13,701 nucleotides of DNA from JABDAD01 sp964409695 (GCA_964409695.1 CAYPDX010000035.1:1-13701), one strand, 5' to 3'; counted from the first letter of the stretch, positions 1 through 7,862 are shown. Notes: generated by a model not told the origin, from the letters alone. Made by a program: numbers and translations.

Positions 1-84
1 CTTACAGATTGCATTATGATCTAAAAAAATTGAAACCATGTCTATGAATCTCACATATTAGTTACAGCTAATATAGATACGAAC

Positions 85-1509
85 TTGCCTATCCCTTCTA
101 CTAGCATAGAGTTTTTTTCACAAAATTTATCGCCAATTTCACAGTATAATTTTACCAATATTTACGCTTTCTCTAAAGTACAAATTAGCAGCGACGGAGA
201 GCTTGCTATTTATGCAGGAGTCATAAGTCCAAATTTAGCCACATTCTCTTTATTAATAATTAACAAAGATGGATTGCAATCTCAAAAACCCCTTCAAGAA
301 ATTATTTTCTCAACCCAGCGTGATCTTTCATCAAAAACTCAGCTTGCAGGAATAGCTTGGATTGATAGTGAGAATTTTGTAATTATACGTTATGATGATG
401 GTTTAGGTGCCTCAAATATTGTTGGAGAATTATATGATAATTCACTTAATATGCTTAAATTACTATTTTCCACCCCAGCATATCCAAATCAACATGAAAA
501 AACTTTTGCTGCTTCAGTATTACTTTCAAATGCTCCAGGTGAGGGAGCTGCATATTTCACCCATACACCTGTTATTTCTTCTACTAGAAGTGAAGCTGGG
601 CCTAATGCAACAACTTGGCAAGTTAAAACTATAGTTATTCCTTTCATAGGCTCACAAGAAAATACCACAGAGGTATTACTTGGAGATGTTTTCGCTTCAA
701 AACTAGATTGCTCAACCGTACCAGGGCCATGTATTGCGATTGGACAAGCTCAAGGGGACGTGCTTACAGCAAATATTTATCAAAATGCAAAGCTTATAGG
801 ATCTGGCCAAGGCGGATCAAAATTCAAACTTGTTGAAGAGTCTATATCCTTAAAAAAAGTAACTTTAGGCACATCTAAGACTTCTGTGAGCAGAAAATTA
901 CATCAAAAAAATAATACAGAAGACGAAGAATTTTATGACGCGCAGCCACTAGTTTCAATATCAGGTTTTGCACCAGGTGATAGTATAGATCTTAGTGCAA
1001 TTTCTCATTCTGGCTCTACAATTGAAAATACTGGAAACATGTCTTTTATTAATATTCCTGGCATTGGAATAATTGAAGTTTTACCAGCACCTGGCGTGGC
1101 GCCTTTTAACCAAACTCTACTACCAAATGGCACTATTATTCCAGTTTTTTCATCCCATATTCCTAGTTCTTATAGCCCAACTCCTTCATTTGTTCCATCT
1201 ATCGGTGGTGCTTCTAGCTCTCAAGCGCCGACCGCATCAGTTATTGCTGCGGCTGGAGCTGCTACACTTGGCGCTGGACCAATTGCTGGTATAGTAATTG
1301 GCGGAGCACTTTTAGTTACTGGGCTTGTTGTAGGTGGATATTATTTATTTCAATATGGTAAAAATCATTGGTGGAACTCTACAGATAACGGTGATAAATC
1401 ATCTTCAGAAGATCAGCATTTTGAAAATCCTTTGCATAAAGGGAATGACCTTAATAATAGGATTGAACTTACTGGCATAACACATACTGAGGATCATCCA
1501 GAAACATAG
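85..1509 (+). CDS. Membrane-anchored beta-rich surface-type protein, probably 5'-truncated
   Basis: I do not recognise a named family. The N-terminal 250 residues are beta-rich. Residues about 85-150 (AGIAWIDSENFVIIRYDD, then GELYDNSLN) loosely match the repeating unit of bacterial surface beta-propeller proteins, in which a 'dGgfVVtW' strand precedes 'QrYd..G'. A Pro/Ser-rich stalk (about 345-385) leads to an Ala/Gly-rich segment and a Gly-zipper transmembrane helix (about 397-423), then a charged tail of about 50 residues, so the bulk should lie outside the cytoplasm. The start is doubtful. The only start-type codon near the 5' end is TTG at 85, with no Shine-Dalgarno, and the next Met is at about residue 123. 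The frame is open back to 34, where a TGA precedes it. No signal peptide is visible. This is either a 3' remnant or a frameshifted gene whose 5' part lies left of the window. Confidence 0.6.
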   Translation: MPIPSTSIEFFSQNLSPISQYNFTNIYAFSKVQISSDGELAIYAGVISPNLATFSLLIINKDGLQSQKPLQEIIFSTQRDLSSKTQLAGIAWIDSENFVIIRYDDGLGASNIVGELYDNSLNMLKLLFSTPAYPNQHEKTFAASVLLSNAPGEGAAYFTHTPVISSTRSEAGPNATTWQVKTIVIPFIGSQENTTEVLLGDVFASKLDCSTVPGPCIAIGQAQGDVLTANIYQNAKLIGSGQGGSKFKLVEESISLKKVTLGTSKTSVSRKLHQKNNTEDEEFYDAQPLVSISGFAPGDSIDLSAISHSGSTIENTGNMSFINIPGIGIIEVLPAPGVAPFNQTLLPNGTIIPVFSSHIPSSYSPTPSFVPSIGGASSSQAPTASVIAAAGAATLGAGPIAGIVIGGALLVTGLVVGGYYLFQYGKNHWWNSTDNGDKSSSEDQHFENPLHKGNDLNNRIELTGITHTEDHPET

Positions 1510-1698
1510 ATCGAGTATAGTGGGGGCCCTAGGTTCAAGTCTGACAAAAAAGACATTATAATAATTACGAAGATGATTATGAGCGTAACCTCATGATATT
1601 CTTAATTATTTATTATGCAATAAGTCTTAGAGAAAATCGAAGGTAAAACAAGAATTTTGATTACTTTAAGATAGCAATAGAGAATAGGAAAGAATCTT
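1510..1698. other. Short intergenic region between convergent genes
   Basis: This gap separates the end of the surface-type protein from the end of the reverse-strand regulator. I see no gene and no hairpin with a U-tract that would serve as a convincing terminator for either side. Confidence 0.5.
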
Positions 1699-2154
1699 TT
1701 ATAACTCATCAAAGCTTTTTATTTTATTTTCAATGAGCCATTCAATAAAAGAGACGCTAATTTGACCTGAATTTTTCTGCAAAGAAAAAATGTAAGCTTC
1801 TTTTATAATTCCCATTGTTTCATTAAATGAAATATCTATATTTTTGTCTTCAATCTGCTTAACTACGAAATCTAAAACATTTTTAAATAAGTCAATTGAG
1901 AGTTCGTAGATTTTTTCTTTCTTATTTGATAGATGATGTGAAGTAGTAGTTTTGCCTAATAGCTCATCGATGCTACAATCTAACGCACTTGCTATAGCTT
2001 CTATAGCGTCTATTCCAGGATTTTTTGATAATCCAGCAACGATATTATATACAGTATTTTTTTTAACTTGGGATTTCTTAGCTATCGCTCCTAAAGAAAG
2101 GCTGTTTTCTTTCATTTTGTCTATAATAGCTTGCCTTATGTTTGAAGAACTCAT
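1699..2154 (-). CDS. XRE-family helix-turn-helix transcriptional regulator
   Basis: This is a DNA-binding regulator of the Cro/CI (XRE) type. Residues about 5-67 form the HTH_3 domain. The sequence LSLGAIAKKSQVKKNTVYNI (about 19-38) covers the helix-turn-helix, and GIDAIEAIASALDCSIDELL (47-66) is the characteristic C-terminal helix pair of the domain. The C-terminal half (about 75-151) is a charged helical region with no recognisable LexA/CI peptidase Ser-Lys pair, so RecA-type self-cleavage is not expected; it may be for oligomerisation or ligand sensing. The gene reads divergently from the 72-residue orphan at 2507 across a repeat-bearing intergenic region, which is the usual layout for a regulator controlling its own and the divergent promoter. 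The Shine-Dalgarno upstream of the ATG is weak. The target genes are unknown. Confidence 0.85.
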   Translation of the reverse strand: MSSSNIRQAIIDKMKENSLSLGAIAKKSQVKKNTVYNIVAGLSKNPGIDAIEAIASALDCSIDELLGKTTTSHHLSNKKEKIYELSIDLFKNVLDFVVKQIEDKNIDISFNETMGIIKEAYIFSLQKNSGQISVSFIEWLIENKIKSFDEL

Positions 2155-2316
2155 TTTTATACATTACTCATCTGATATTAAAATCAACTATAAACTAAAA
2201 CTTTGGATAATAAAATCAAGTAAAAGGTCTAATCTATATTTTATTAAAGCAAATCAATTGCAAGCCATCAAATATAAGACAATTTCCACATAAACGTTAT
2301 TTTTAAAACCAAATAG

Positions 2317-2368
2317 TTATAAAAGGGACAGGCGCCTTATAAAAGGTATTGAATCGTCTTAAAAAAGG
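2317..2368. promoter_or_regulatory. Three iterated 10-bp direct repeats, candidate operator
   Basis: TTATAAAAGG occurs at 2317-2326 and again at 2337-2346. A one-mismatch copy, TTAAAAAAGG, lies at 2359-2368. The starts are 20 and 22 bases apart, so all three copies fall on roughly the same face of the helix. The last two flank or overlap the -35 element of the candidate promoter at 2349-2377. Their place between a DNA-binding regulator and its divergent neighbour suggests an operator array, but AT-rich DNA makes chance similarity possible. Confidence 0.4.
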
Positions 2369-2377
2369 TGCTATATT
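2349..2377 (+). promoter_or_regulatory. Candidate sigma70 promoter for the 72-aa orphan gene
   Basis: A TTGAAT -35 (2349-2354, 4 of 6 consensus bases) is followed after 17 bases by a TATATT -10 (2372-2377, 5 of 6). A perfect TATAAT also starts at 2377 but is badly spaced from this -35. Transcription would start near 2385, leaving a leader of about 120 bases before the gene at 2507. Confidence 0.35.
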
Positions 2378-2506
2378 ATAATTATGTAAAAACGAAAACG
2401 AAAATTGTTAACCTGTTGTCGTTTCCAGTTGTTTCTATAAATTTTTATAAAAACTAATCTTAGAGTATGAAATTAGACACAGATAAAAGCAAAAATAGAT
2501 ATAAAA

Positions 2507-2725
2507 ATGAATAAAACAAAAAATGAAGATAAAGATACATACGATTTATTACATAGATTCTTAAGAGAGCCTGCTAGGTTTTCTACTAATGAAGCTAGAA
2601 ATATTGTAGGCAATGCTATTATTTCTTTATTTCCATCTCTTGAAGAAGAACTTAATTTGAGCTGTACACATGAAGGTCTTATAATCTTAGGAAACAAAAT
2701 TCGTGTTTTGTTAAAGAAAGAATAG
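2507..2725 (+). CDS. Small orphan protein of 72 residues, function unknown
   Basis: I do not recognise this protein. It is soluble and charged, with Lys/Glu/Asp at the N-terminus, a middle stretch EARNIVGNAIISLFPSLEEE that is probably helical, and a basic C-terminus ending in KIRVLLKKE. There is one Cys and no metal motif or membrane segment. The residue composition looks like a real protein, and the forward reading is more convincing than the overlapping reverse-strand frame. No good Shine-Dalgarno precedes the ATG. It stands alone, divergent from the XRE regulator, which may control it. A link as a regulator-controlled antitoxin or phage-type small gene is only a guess from context. Confidence 0.5.
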   Translation: MNKTKNEDKDTYDLLHRFLREPARFSTNEARNIVGNAIISLFPSLEEELNLSCTHEGLIILGNKIRVLLKKE

Positions 2726-2870
2726 TTTAGCGGATTTATAATTATTAGCCTAGTTTCTTGACCTGTAATATTATTTTATCTCTATTACTCTTATTGTTGT
2801 CATTTCTTTAGTATTCAGAAAAAATCTACTGTTAATAAAGTTTGTTTCAACAAGCATTTGCGTTATTTAA

Positions 2871-2929
2871 ATTAATATTATCATTATAAAACTATAGCAA
2901 TATCATAGATTTATAATGATAATATTAAT
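2871..2929. repeat. Perfect 20-bp inverted repeat (AT-rich stem-loop)
   Basis: ATTAATATTATCATTATAAA at 2871-2890 is matched without error by its reverse complement at 2910-2929. The 19-base spacer (2891-2909) itself begins with CTAT and ends with ATAG, which could add a short inner stem. Only two of the 20 pairs are G-C, and no U-tract follows on either strand, so it is not a standard intrinsic terminator. It may be a palindromic repeat element or a large operator. It shares no head sequence with the hairpins at 6811 and 12835. Confidence 0.75.
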
Positions 2930-3020
2930 ATAGAAGAGAGTAGAATTCAAGTAGAAGATAAAAAGTGTTAGGGAGATTTACGCAGGCTTTCTTTTTTAGT
3001 TGAACCTAGATTCAAGTTTA

Positions 3021-3050
3021 TTGATATTTAAACCTAAGGTTGCTTATATT
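3021..3050 (+). promoter_or_regulatory. Candidate sigma70 promoter of the ankyrin-deaminase gene
   Basis: TTGATA (3021-3026, 5 of 6 to the -35 consensus) and TATATT (3045-3050, 5 of 6 to the -10) are separated by 18 bases. Transcription would begin near 3057, giving a leader of about 25-40 bases before either possible start codon (3083 or 3098). There is no other gene close upstream, so a dedicated promoter is expected here. Confidence 0.45.
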
Positions 3051-3082
3051 AAAACGATATAGTATTTTGAGTCTTCATTTAT

Positions 3083-6000
3083 ATGAGAATTGACGCTATG
3101 ACAAACTTAAACCAGCAATTATACGAGGCACTAGAATCGCGAGAAATATTCAGGTCACTCAATCTGATAGTCCAAGGAGCTAATGTTAATGCACAAAATG
3201 AGCTAGGTGAGACTCTATTACACCTTATATTAGAAGAATTATATTCAGACATTGAGTATAATTTTGCTGATGAAGATATAGAATTTTGCGCTATTGACCT
3301 ACCAAGTGATATTTTATTAGATGATGATAAAATCAACTTAATTAATGCCATAAATTATTTAATGATAGAGCAAAATGCAAGTTTGCTCTGCGATGAAAAT
3401 GGAAATACACCTTTACATAAATTTAGTGGCATTATTTATGCGCACTTAACGTTTGAACAGCAAGCTCATGTGGCAAAAATTTTGACAAGTAATATTCAAT
3501 CTGATGAGATAAATTATATAAATAATCAAGGCGTTACTGCCTTTGCATTAGCTGTCTTTCATAATACACCGCAAGCTCAATATTTAGCACAAATACCTAA
3601 TGTTGATATTAATAAAGGTGCGCGTGAGGATTTTTCTTATGACTTTCAATGGGGTCTTACTGATGAAATGTGGTCTAAAATAGAAGGTAATAAATGGACT
3701 AATGAGTATTTTGATGGATTACCTAAAGGATACACGCCTCTTATGGTAGCCTCTCTGTTTGATAATAGAGCAGTTCTCAATGCATTAGTTGAAAGAGATG
3801 ATTTACGGCCTGTTGGCCGTTATTTTCAGACATTCTCAGGTTCTTTAATTGAAATACTTCCTGGGGAAACAAGCATTCATCTTGCAGTAGTAAACAATAA
3901 TATAGAATCACTTAAGTTTTTACTTGCCAAGATGAGCCCACATGCATTGTTAGATGTTAATAATCAGGGACATACTATACTACATAAAGCATGTCATTAT
4001 AAGCACCATGAAATTATCAAATTTTTACTTAATAAAGAGGTATTAAATAGTATTTTTTTAGAGCATGAATTAGATGATAGTATTTACGTTAGATTTGTGA
4101 ATTATGAATCTAAACAAGGTAAGGCTGCTACATGCTATAATTCTTGGCATTCTACATATGCTCAGCAATTAGAAGATGACTACTTAGCTTTTCTAAAATG
4201 CGAAGAATATGAAGTTTTTAAAGTAGATGCTAGAGGTAATTCTTTATTCCATATCATATTATTTATGGGTTATGAAAGCTTAGTTGATATTGCTATGGAA
4301 AGGGATGATTTTCCAGAAAAAGCATTTTCTCAAAAGAATGCGTATGGGCATTCAGCTATAAAAATAGCTATTGATAGCGATAATCCAGAGTTAATAAGAA
4401 AGCTTGCAGATTTATCTTATGAAAGAAGAGATATAGATCCAAATAAAATGGAAAGGTTTTTTTACAACTTGAGAAATAGACTTGTAGATTTCTATGAAGA
4501 AGGGTGGTTTAGCGAAGAAGCCATAATTAGTGGTTTGAATGTAGATGTTTTATTGGATATTTATTTAAAGACAAAAGAATCCTATAAAATGTATGCTGTC
4601 TTTAAAGAAAAAGAAATTGTGATTAATGTTACGGTTGAGCCTACGTCGCTAGATTCTGTTGGATTACCAGAACTGGAAGAATCACTAGAAACAAATATTA
4701 TTTTAGTACTCAAACACTACATGCAACTTATTGAAGATTATGGTTATGCATACTGTACAGATTTACCAAAATTAAGTGATGAATTCCAAGATTTACGTGA
4801 CGTGGTGGAAAAGGCATATGATGAAAATTCTCAGTATGAGAGTGGCATGTTTAAGTTCACGTATCATAACCGTGAGATAACTGTGAAATACGAAACTGGG
4901 GATACAGATCTTGATGTAGTGCATGAAGTTGAAATATGTTATCAAGACGTTATATCTGGTATGGGTGATGAATGGGATTATGTTGAGCGCGATAGCGATC
5001 CAAAAGAAGGGGTATTATATAAAACTCATCAAGAAATTAACTTTATACCATACGTGCCTTTATTATATTTTATATTAAAAAAAATTCACGATGCTGTTGG
5101 CTCAGATGTAGATAAGGAGATAGAAAAATTAAAGGCTTTCTTAGAGTTTCCATTTTTATTAAATGAACAATTCACCTCGATAGTACAAGATGGAAATAAA
5201 GCCCTTACCAACATATATGACTATGCTCCAGAGCAGGTTAAACCATTACTATTAGAAAAAATTAGAGCTCAGGATGCTTTATCACATAGATTAGACGACT
5301 TATCAATTGCTGGAGATGTGCCGATACATGATTATGTATTAAGCTATGAGCAAATTGAACTTGCAGGTAATCCTTATCTAATTTTGAAAGAGGGTGAACG
5401 TTTAAAAAGCGATGTTGCGAGACGCGCTGAATTTCCTGTAAGATTATATGAATTTGCGATGTCTTTTTTTTATAGAATTAATACCGTCTTGCAATCAGAG
5501 TCTCCTACATATAGGAGTACTGACAAATTCTTAAGTTTATTAGATTCTATGTCAAGGTTATTTGAGGTAGATTCTATGTGCATTGCCATCAGCTATATAG
5601 AAGAAAAATTTATTATATCATCCAATTATGGATCAATGAATATGACGCAGGTTAAAAGACAAGCAATTTACAACAAATTGAATAGTCAAATAGTTCCAGG
5701 GATCTTGCAACATTTAGCAAACTTTTCATCTTATACTCAAGTTGAAAAAGAGAGTAATTCACTACATATTCTGAATTTAGTTGTACCTTCATACGTAGAT
5801 AATATTAGATCTTATCCTCAAAAAGCAAAAAAGATAATGGAGCAATTAACAGACCAAATTCTTGGAGATCTCATAAAATTTTTTTATATAAACAATATTG
5901 AAATTCTTAAACGTATAAAAAGAAGTGAAGATGAGGCTGATAATACCACGTATATGTTTTCTGATGTATTAGAATATACAAAAGATGCTTTTCCTATTTT

Positions 6001-6766
6001 TAATGCAGCTGATACAGATGGCAAGAAAAAAGATGTTTGTAATTTTATATATCGTATCTATAGACTTTGTAAGGATTTAAGAAATTTGGAGGAAGGAGTA
6101 ATAAGCCAATATCAAGATAAGCTTTTACCAGAAGGAGTTTTAAAAGTGTTGAACGACAAGGACATAGAAGACTTATACCTAATGGTGCCAAACGATAATT
6201 TTGTACATACAGAATCTGCTCTGCTTGATTATGTTATAGAAAATCATCATACATTTTCAAAATTGCACATTGGAGTTTCTAGAATCTGTTGTCCGCTCTG
6301 TACATTGTTTGTCCAATCTATTAATCATAAACTTTGCGAGGAAAGTTTTATATATACACATGGTTCTCACCAAAATACTCCAGTCTGGCCACTTCCAAAG
6401 ATACTTATCCAGGATATGGAGTTGTTGGCTCTTGTTTTAGGTGGAGAGACGTCTAAAACTTATAATATTTTTATGAGGATGAGTGAGGCAGAAAAATATA
6501 TTGCTTTAAAATTACTTCAAGGAATAAATATAAAAAATTTAAAAGATAATTCTTTAGATGAACTTGCAAAAATTTTGATTAAACCCACTTCTCAGCATCC
6601 TCTACCAGAGCCTTCTCTGAGTATTGCTACTGATGATTTGGTACATATTTTTGCAGAAGGCGATGAAGTGGCGATAGCTACAATAGCAGAAAATGGAGAC
6701 GTAAATCAATACGCAGATATGCCTTCTTTGGAAGACCCTGATACAGGATTAATGGGTGCACCATAG
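3083..6766 (+). CDS. Ankyrin-repeat protein with C-terminal OTT_1508-like deaminase domain
   Basis: This is a 1,227-residue probable effector. Degenerate ankyrin repeats fill residues 30-445; clear cores are GETLLHL (42-48), GNTPLHK (107-113), GYTPLMVAS (216-224), GETSIHLAV (261-269), GHTILHKAC (296-304), GNSLFHI (385-391) and GHSAIKIA (422-429). Residues 450-830 match nothing I know. A deaminase-like core follows: a beta hairpin (MCIAIS 832-837, KFIISS 842-847), a long helical insertion, H1042-T-E1044, then IGVSRICCPLC with zinc-ligand candidates C1070 and C1073, then THGS (1092-1095) and VWPLP (1101-1105). HxE would supply a zinc ligand and the catalytic Glu, and the order fits the OTT_1508-like branch of the deaminase superfamily. 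The likely target is host nucleotide or nucleic acid, unproven. No signal peptide is visible, so type IV or type I export would be needed. ATG 3083 is taken; ATG 3098 (MTNLNQQLYEALE) is equally possible, as neither has a strong Shine-Dalgarno. Confidence 0.85.
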   Translation: MRIDAMTNLNQQLYEALESREIFRSLNLIVQGANVNAQNELGETLLHLILEELYSDIEYNFADEDIEFCAIDLPSDILLDDDKINLINAINYLMIEQNASLLCDENGNTPLHKFSGIIYAHLTFEQQAHVAKILTSNIQSDEINYINNQGVTAFALAVFHNTPQAQYLAQIPNVDINKGAREDFSYDFQWGLTDEMWSKIEGNKWTNEYFDGLPKGYTPLMVASLFDNRAVLNALVERDDLRPVGRYFQTFSGSLIEILPGETSIHLAVVNNNIESLKFLLAKMSPHALLDVNNQGHTILHKACHYKHHEIIKFLLNKEVLNSIFLEHELDDSIYVRFVNYESKQGKAATCYNSWHSTYAQQLEDDYLAFLKCEEYEVFKVDARGNSLFHIILFMGYESLVDIAMERDDFPEKAFSQKNAYGHSAIKIAIDSDNPELIRKLADLSYERRDIDPNKMERFFYNLRNRLVDFYEEGWFSEEAIISGLNVDVLLDIYLKTKESYKMYAVFKEKEIVINVTVEPTSLDSVGLPELEESLETNIILVLKHYMQLIEDYGYAYCTDLPKLSDEFQDLRDVVEKAYDENSQYESGMFKFTYHNREITVKYETGDTDLDVVHEVEICYQDVISGMGDEWDYVERDSDPKEGVLYKTHQEINFIPYVPLLYFILKKIHDAVGSDVDKEIEKLKAFLEFPFLLNEQFTSIVQDGNKALTNIYDYAPEQVKPLLLEKIRAQDALSHRLDDLSIAGDVPIHDYVLSYEQIELAGNPYLILKEGERLKSDVARRAEFPVRLYEFAMSFFYRINTVLQSESPTYRSTDKFLSLLDSMSRLFEVDSMCIAISYIEEKFIISSNYGSMNMTQVKRQAIYNKLNSQIVPGILQHLANFSSYTQVEKESNSLHILNLVVPSYVDNIRSYPQKAKKIMEQLTDQILGDLIKFFYINNIEILKRIKRSEDEADNTTYMFSDVLEYTKDAFPIFNAADTDGKKKDVCNFIYRIYRLCKDLRNLEEGVISQYQDKLLPEGVLKVLNDKDIEDLYLMVPNDNFVHTESALLDYVIENHHTFSKLHIGVSRICCPLCTLFVQSINHKLCEESFIYTHGSHQNTPVWPLPKILIQDMELLALVLGGETSKTYNIFMRMSEAEKYIALKLLQGINIKNLKDNSLDELAKILIKPTSQHPLPEPSLSIATDDLVHIFAEGDEVAIATIAENGDVNQYADMPSLEDPDTGLMGAP

Positions 6767-6810
6767 TACTGTATTAGATATTGGACACTCTTTCTTATCT
6801 GATAAATAGA

Positions 6811-6891
6811 AACAAAAGAACAAAAACTCTTGTCATCACTAGGTGTTTGATCCCGGATAATAATGGTGTATTATCCGGGATCAAACATCTA
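6811..6891 (+). repeat. Hairpin repeat copy 1: conserved head plus 23-bp stem
   Basis: A 31-base head (6811-6841, AACAAAAGAAC... CTTGTCATCACTA) runs into a very stable hairpin. TGTTTGATCCCGGATAATA (6844-6862) pairs perfectly with 6869-6887 across a six-base loop, and the outer bases 6840-6843 pair with 6888-6891 with one G-T wobble. The head recurs at 12835 with an unrelated stem. No U-tract abuts the stem on the forward strand. On the reverse strand a T-rich stretch follows after about 13 bases, so the hairpin might end transcription from the sulfur operon as well as from the ankyrin gene. GTCATC heads joined to CCCGG/CCGGG stems resemble palindromic repeats I recall from Rickettsiales genomes. 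Confidence 0.8.
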
Positions 6892-7001
6892 TCCTTTTAG
6901 GGCATCAACCTCGTCATGTGAAACTAGCTGATCTTATGCAAAATATAGCAGTCTATGGCATGAACAGGGCGAATTGTTTGGCTGTGAGGTCTTTTAGCGC
7001 C

Positions 7002-7862
7002 CTATATTTTATCCACTGGGATTTTGATATATCTTACGTTGTTATCTTCTGGCTCGCCAAAGGTGCCAGCCCTTAAATTCGCTTGTATAGAAGGAAGTAG
7101 TAATTTGGGTACAGCTTTTCCTTCATCACGTTTATTGCGCACAGCAACGTACTCTTCTTTTGATATGCCGTCATGTAGTAAGACATTTTTTTCTTTTTGC
7201 TCTTTGACAGTTGCAAGCCATGCCACGTCTCGTCCTTGTCGCGGGTAATCATGGCACATGAATATGCGCGTTTCATCAGGGAGGCTAAGTATTTTTTTTA
7301 CAGAATCATAGAGGCTTGCGGCGCTGCCACCAGGAAAATCAGTGCGCGCCGTTCCAATATCGGGCATAAAAATAGTATCACCTACAAAAATTGCATCTTC
7401 AATAAGGTAACTGGAGCATGCCGGTGTATGACCGGGGGTATGAAGGACTTTTACATCGACATTCCCAAGTTTAAAAAGCTCACCGTCTTCAAAGAGATGA
7501 TCAAATTGAGAGGCATCAAGATGTGTATCTTTGCTTGTATTAAAAATGGGAACCCATAAGGCAAGTACATCCTTAATTTTCGCGCCAATTCCGATTTTTC
7601 CTCCAAGTTTTTCTTTTAAATAGTGCGAGGCCGTAATGTGATCTGCATGAATATGGGTATCTAAAATCCATTCAACAGATAGTTTTTCTTCGTTGATATA
7701 GTCCATGACTTGATCTGCAGACTTGGTTTTAGTTCTGCCGGAATATTGATCATAATTAAGCACAGAATCGATAATAGCACACTTTCGTGTGCTTGGATCA
7801 TTTACAACATGTGTAAACGTTGCTGTATCAGGATCGAAAAAAGTTTTGATATTAATGGTCAT
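7002..7862 (-). CDS. ETHE1-like MBL-fold persulfide dioxygenase
   Basis: This is predicted to oxidise glutathione persulfide to glutathione and sulfite with O2, using a mononuclear iron in the cytosol. Of 286 residues, the metallo-beta-lactamase motifs are all present: H70-I-H72-A-D74-H75, TPGH145TP, GD162TIF and CH204DYP, plus ARTDFPGGS (172-180), typical of the ETHE1/Blh persulfide dioxygenase branch rather than of beta-lactamases or glyoxalase II. The start at 7862 is chosen because GGAGG lies five bases upstream; an ATG at 7874 would place that Shine-Dalgarno inside the gene. It is the last gene of a three-gene operon with a sulfite-exporter-type permease (15-base gap) and a rhodanese, which fits sulfide or persulfide disposal. 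No BigR/SqrR-type repressor is visible nearby. Substrate assignment comes from family and context. Confidence 0.88.
   Translation of the reverse strand: MTINIKTFFDPDTATFTHVVNDPSTRKCAIIDSVLNYDQYSGRTKTKSADQVMDYINEEKLSVEWILDTHIHADHITASHYLKEKLGGKIGIGAKIKDVLALWVPIFNTSKDTHLDASQFDHLFEDGELFKLGNVDVKVLHTPGHTPACSSYLIEDAIFVGDTIFMPDIGTARTDFPGGSAASLYDSVKKILSLPDETRIFMCHDYPRQGRDVAWLATVKEQKEKNVLLHDGISKEEYVAVRNKRDEGKAVPKLLLPSIQANLRAGTFGEPEDNNVRYIKIPVDKI

Larger units (their letters stand above)
2155..2506. other. Divergent intergenic region, XRE regulator / 72-aa orphan
   Basis: This is very AT-rich DNA without a credible gene. Beyond the iterated repeats and promoter candidate listed separately, it has an imperfect inverted pair at 2391-2432: AACGAAAACGA on the left matches AACTGGAAACGA read from the opposite strand on the right. 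That pair could be an operator. I could not resolve a good promoter for the reverse-strand regulator by eye. Confidence 0.5.
2726..3082. other. Intergenic region upstream of the ankyrin-deaminase gene
   Basis: No credible gene is present in these 357 bases. They hold a perfect 20-bp inverted repeat (2871-2929) and a promoter candidate (3021-3050), both listed separately. The rest is plain AT-rich DNA in which I see nothing. Confidence 0.6.

Noticed and set aside
1528..1548. tRNA T-arm-like GGTTCAAGTC after the first gene
   Set aside because: The flanking stem does not pair (two of five pairs fail) and no acceptor, D or anticodon arms fit around it.
2473..2697. Reverse-strand open frame antisense to the 72-residue orphan
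   Set aside because: The protein has a low-complexity Phe/Ile tail and no initiation signal; the forward frame has a more normal composition.
3003..3017. CCTAGATTCAAGT resembling CCTAGGTTCAAGT at 1529, as a possible repeat
   Set aside because: The match is only about 12 bases with a mismatch, with no similarity in flanks; it could be chance in AT-rich DNA.
6940..7010. AAAATATAG/CTATATTTT and AGGGCG/CGCCCT inverted pairs as a terminator of the sulfur operon
   Set aside because: The arms are short, widely spaced and overlap each other and the gene's stop codon; no U-tract follows.
6867..7030. Forward-strand open stretch (…HVKLADLMQNIAVYGMNR…) as a gene or transposase remnant
   Set aside because: No start with a ribosome site, no family recognised, and it overlaps the end of the dioxygenase gene on the other strand.
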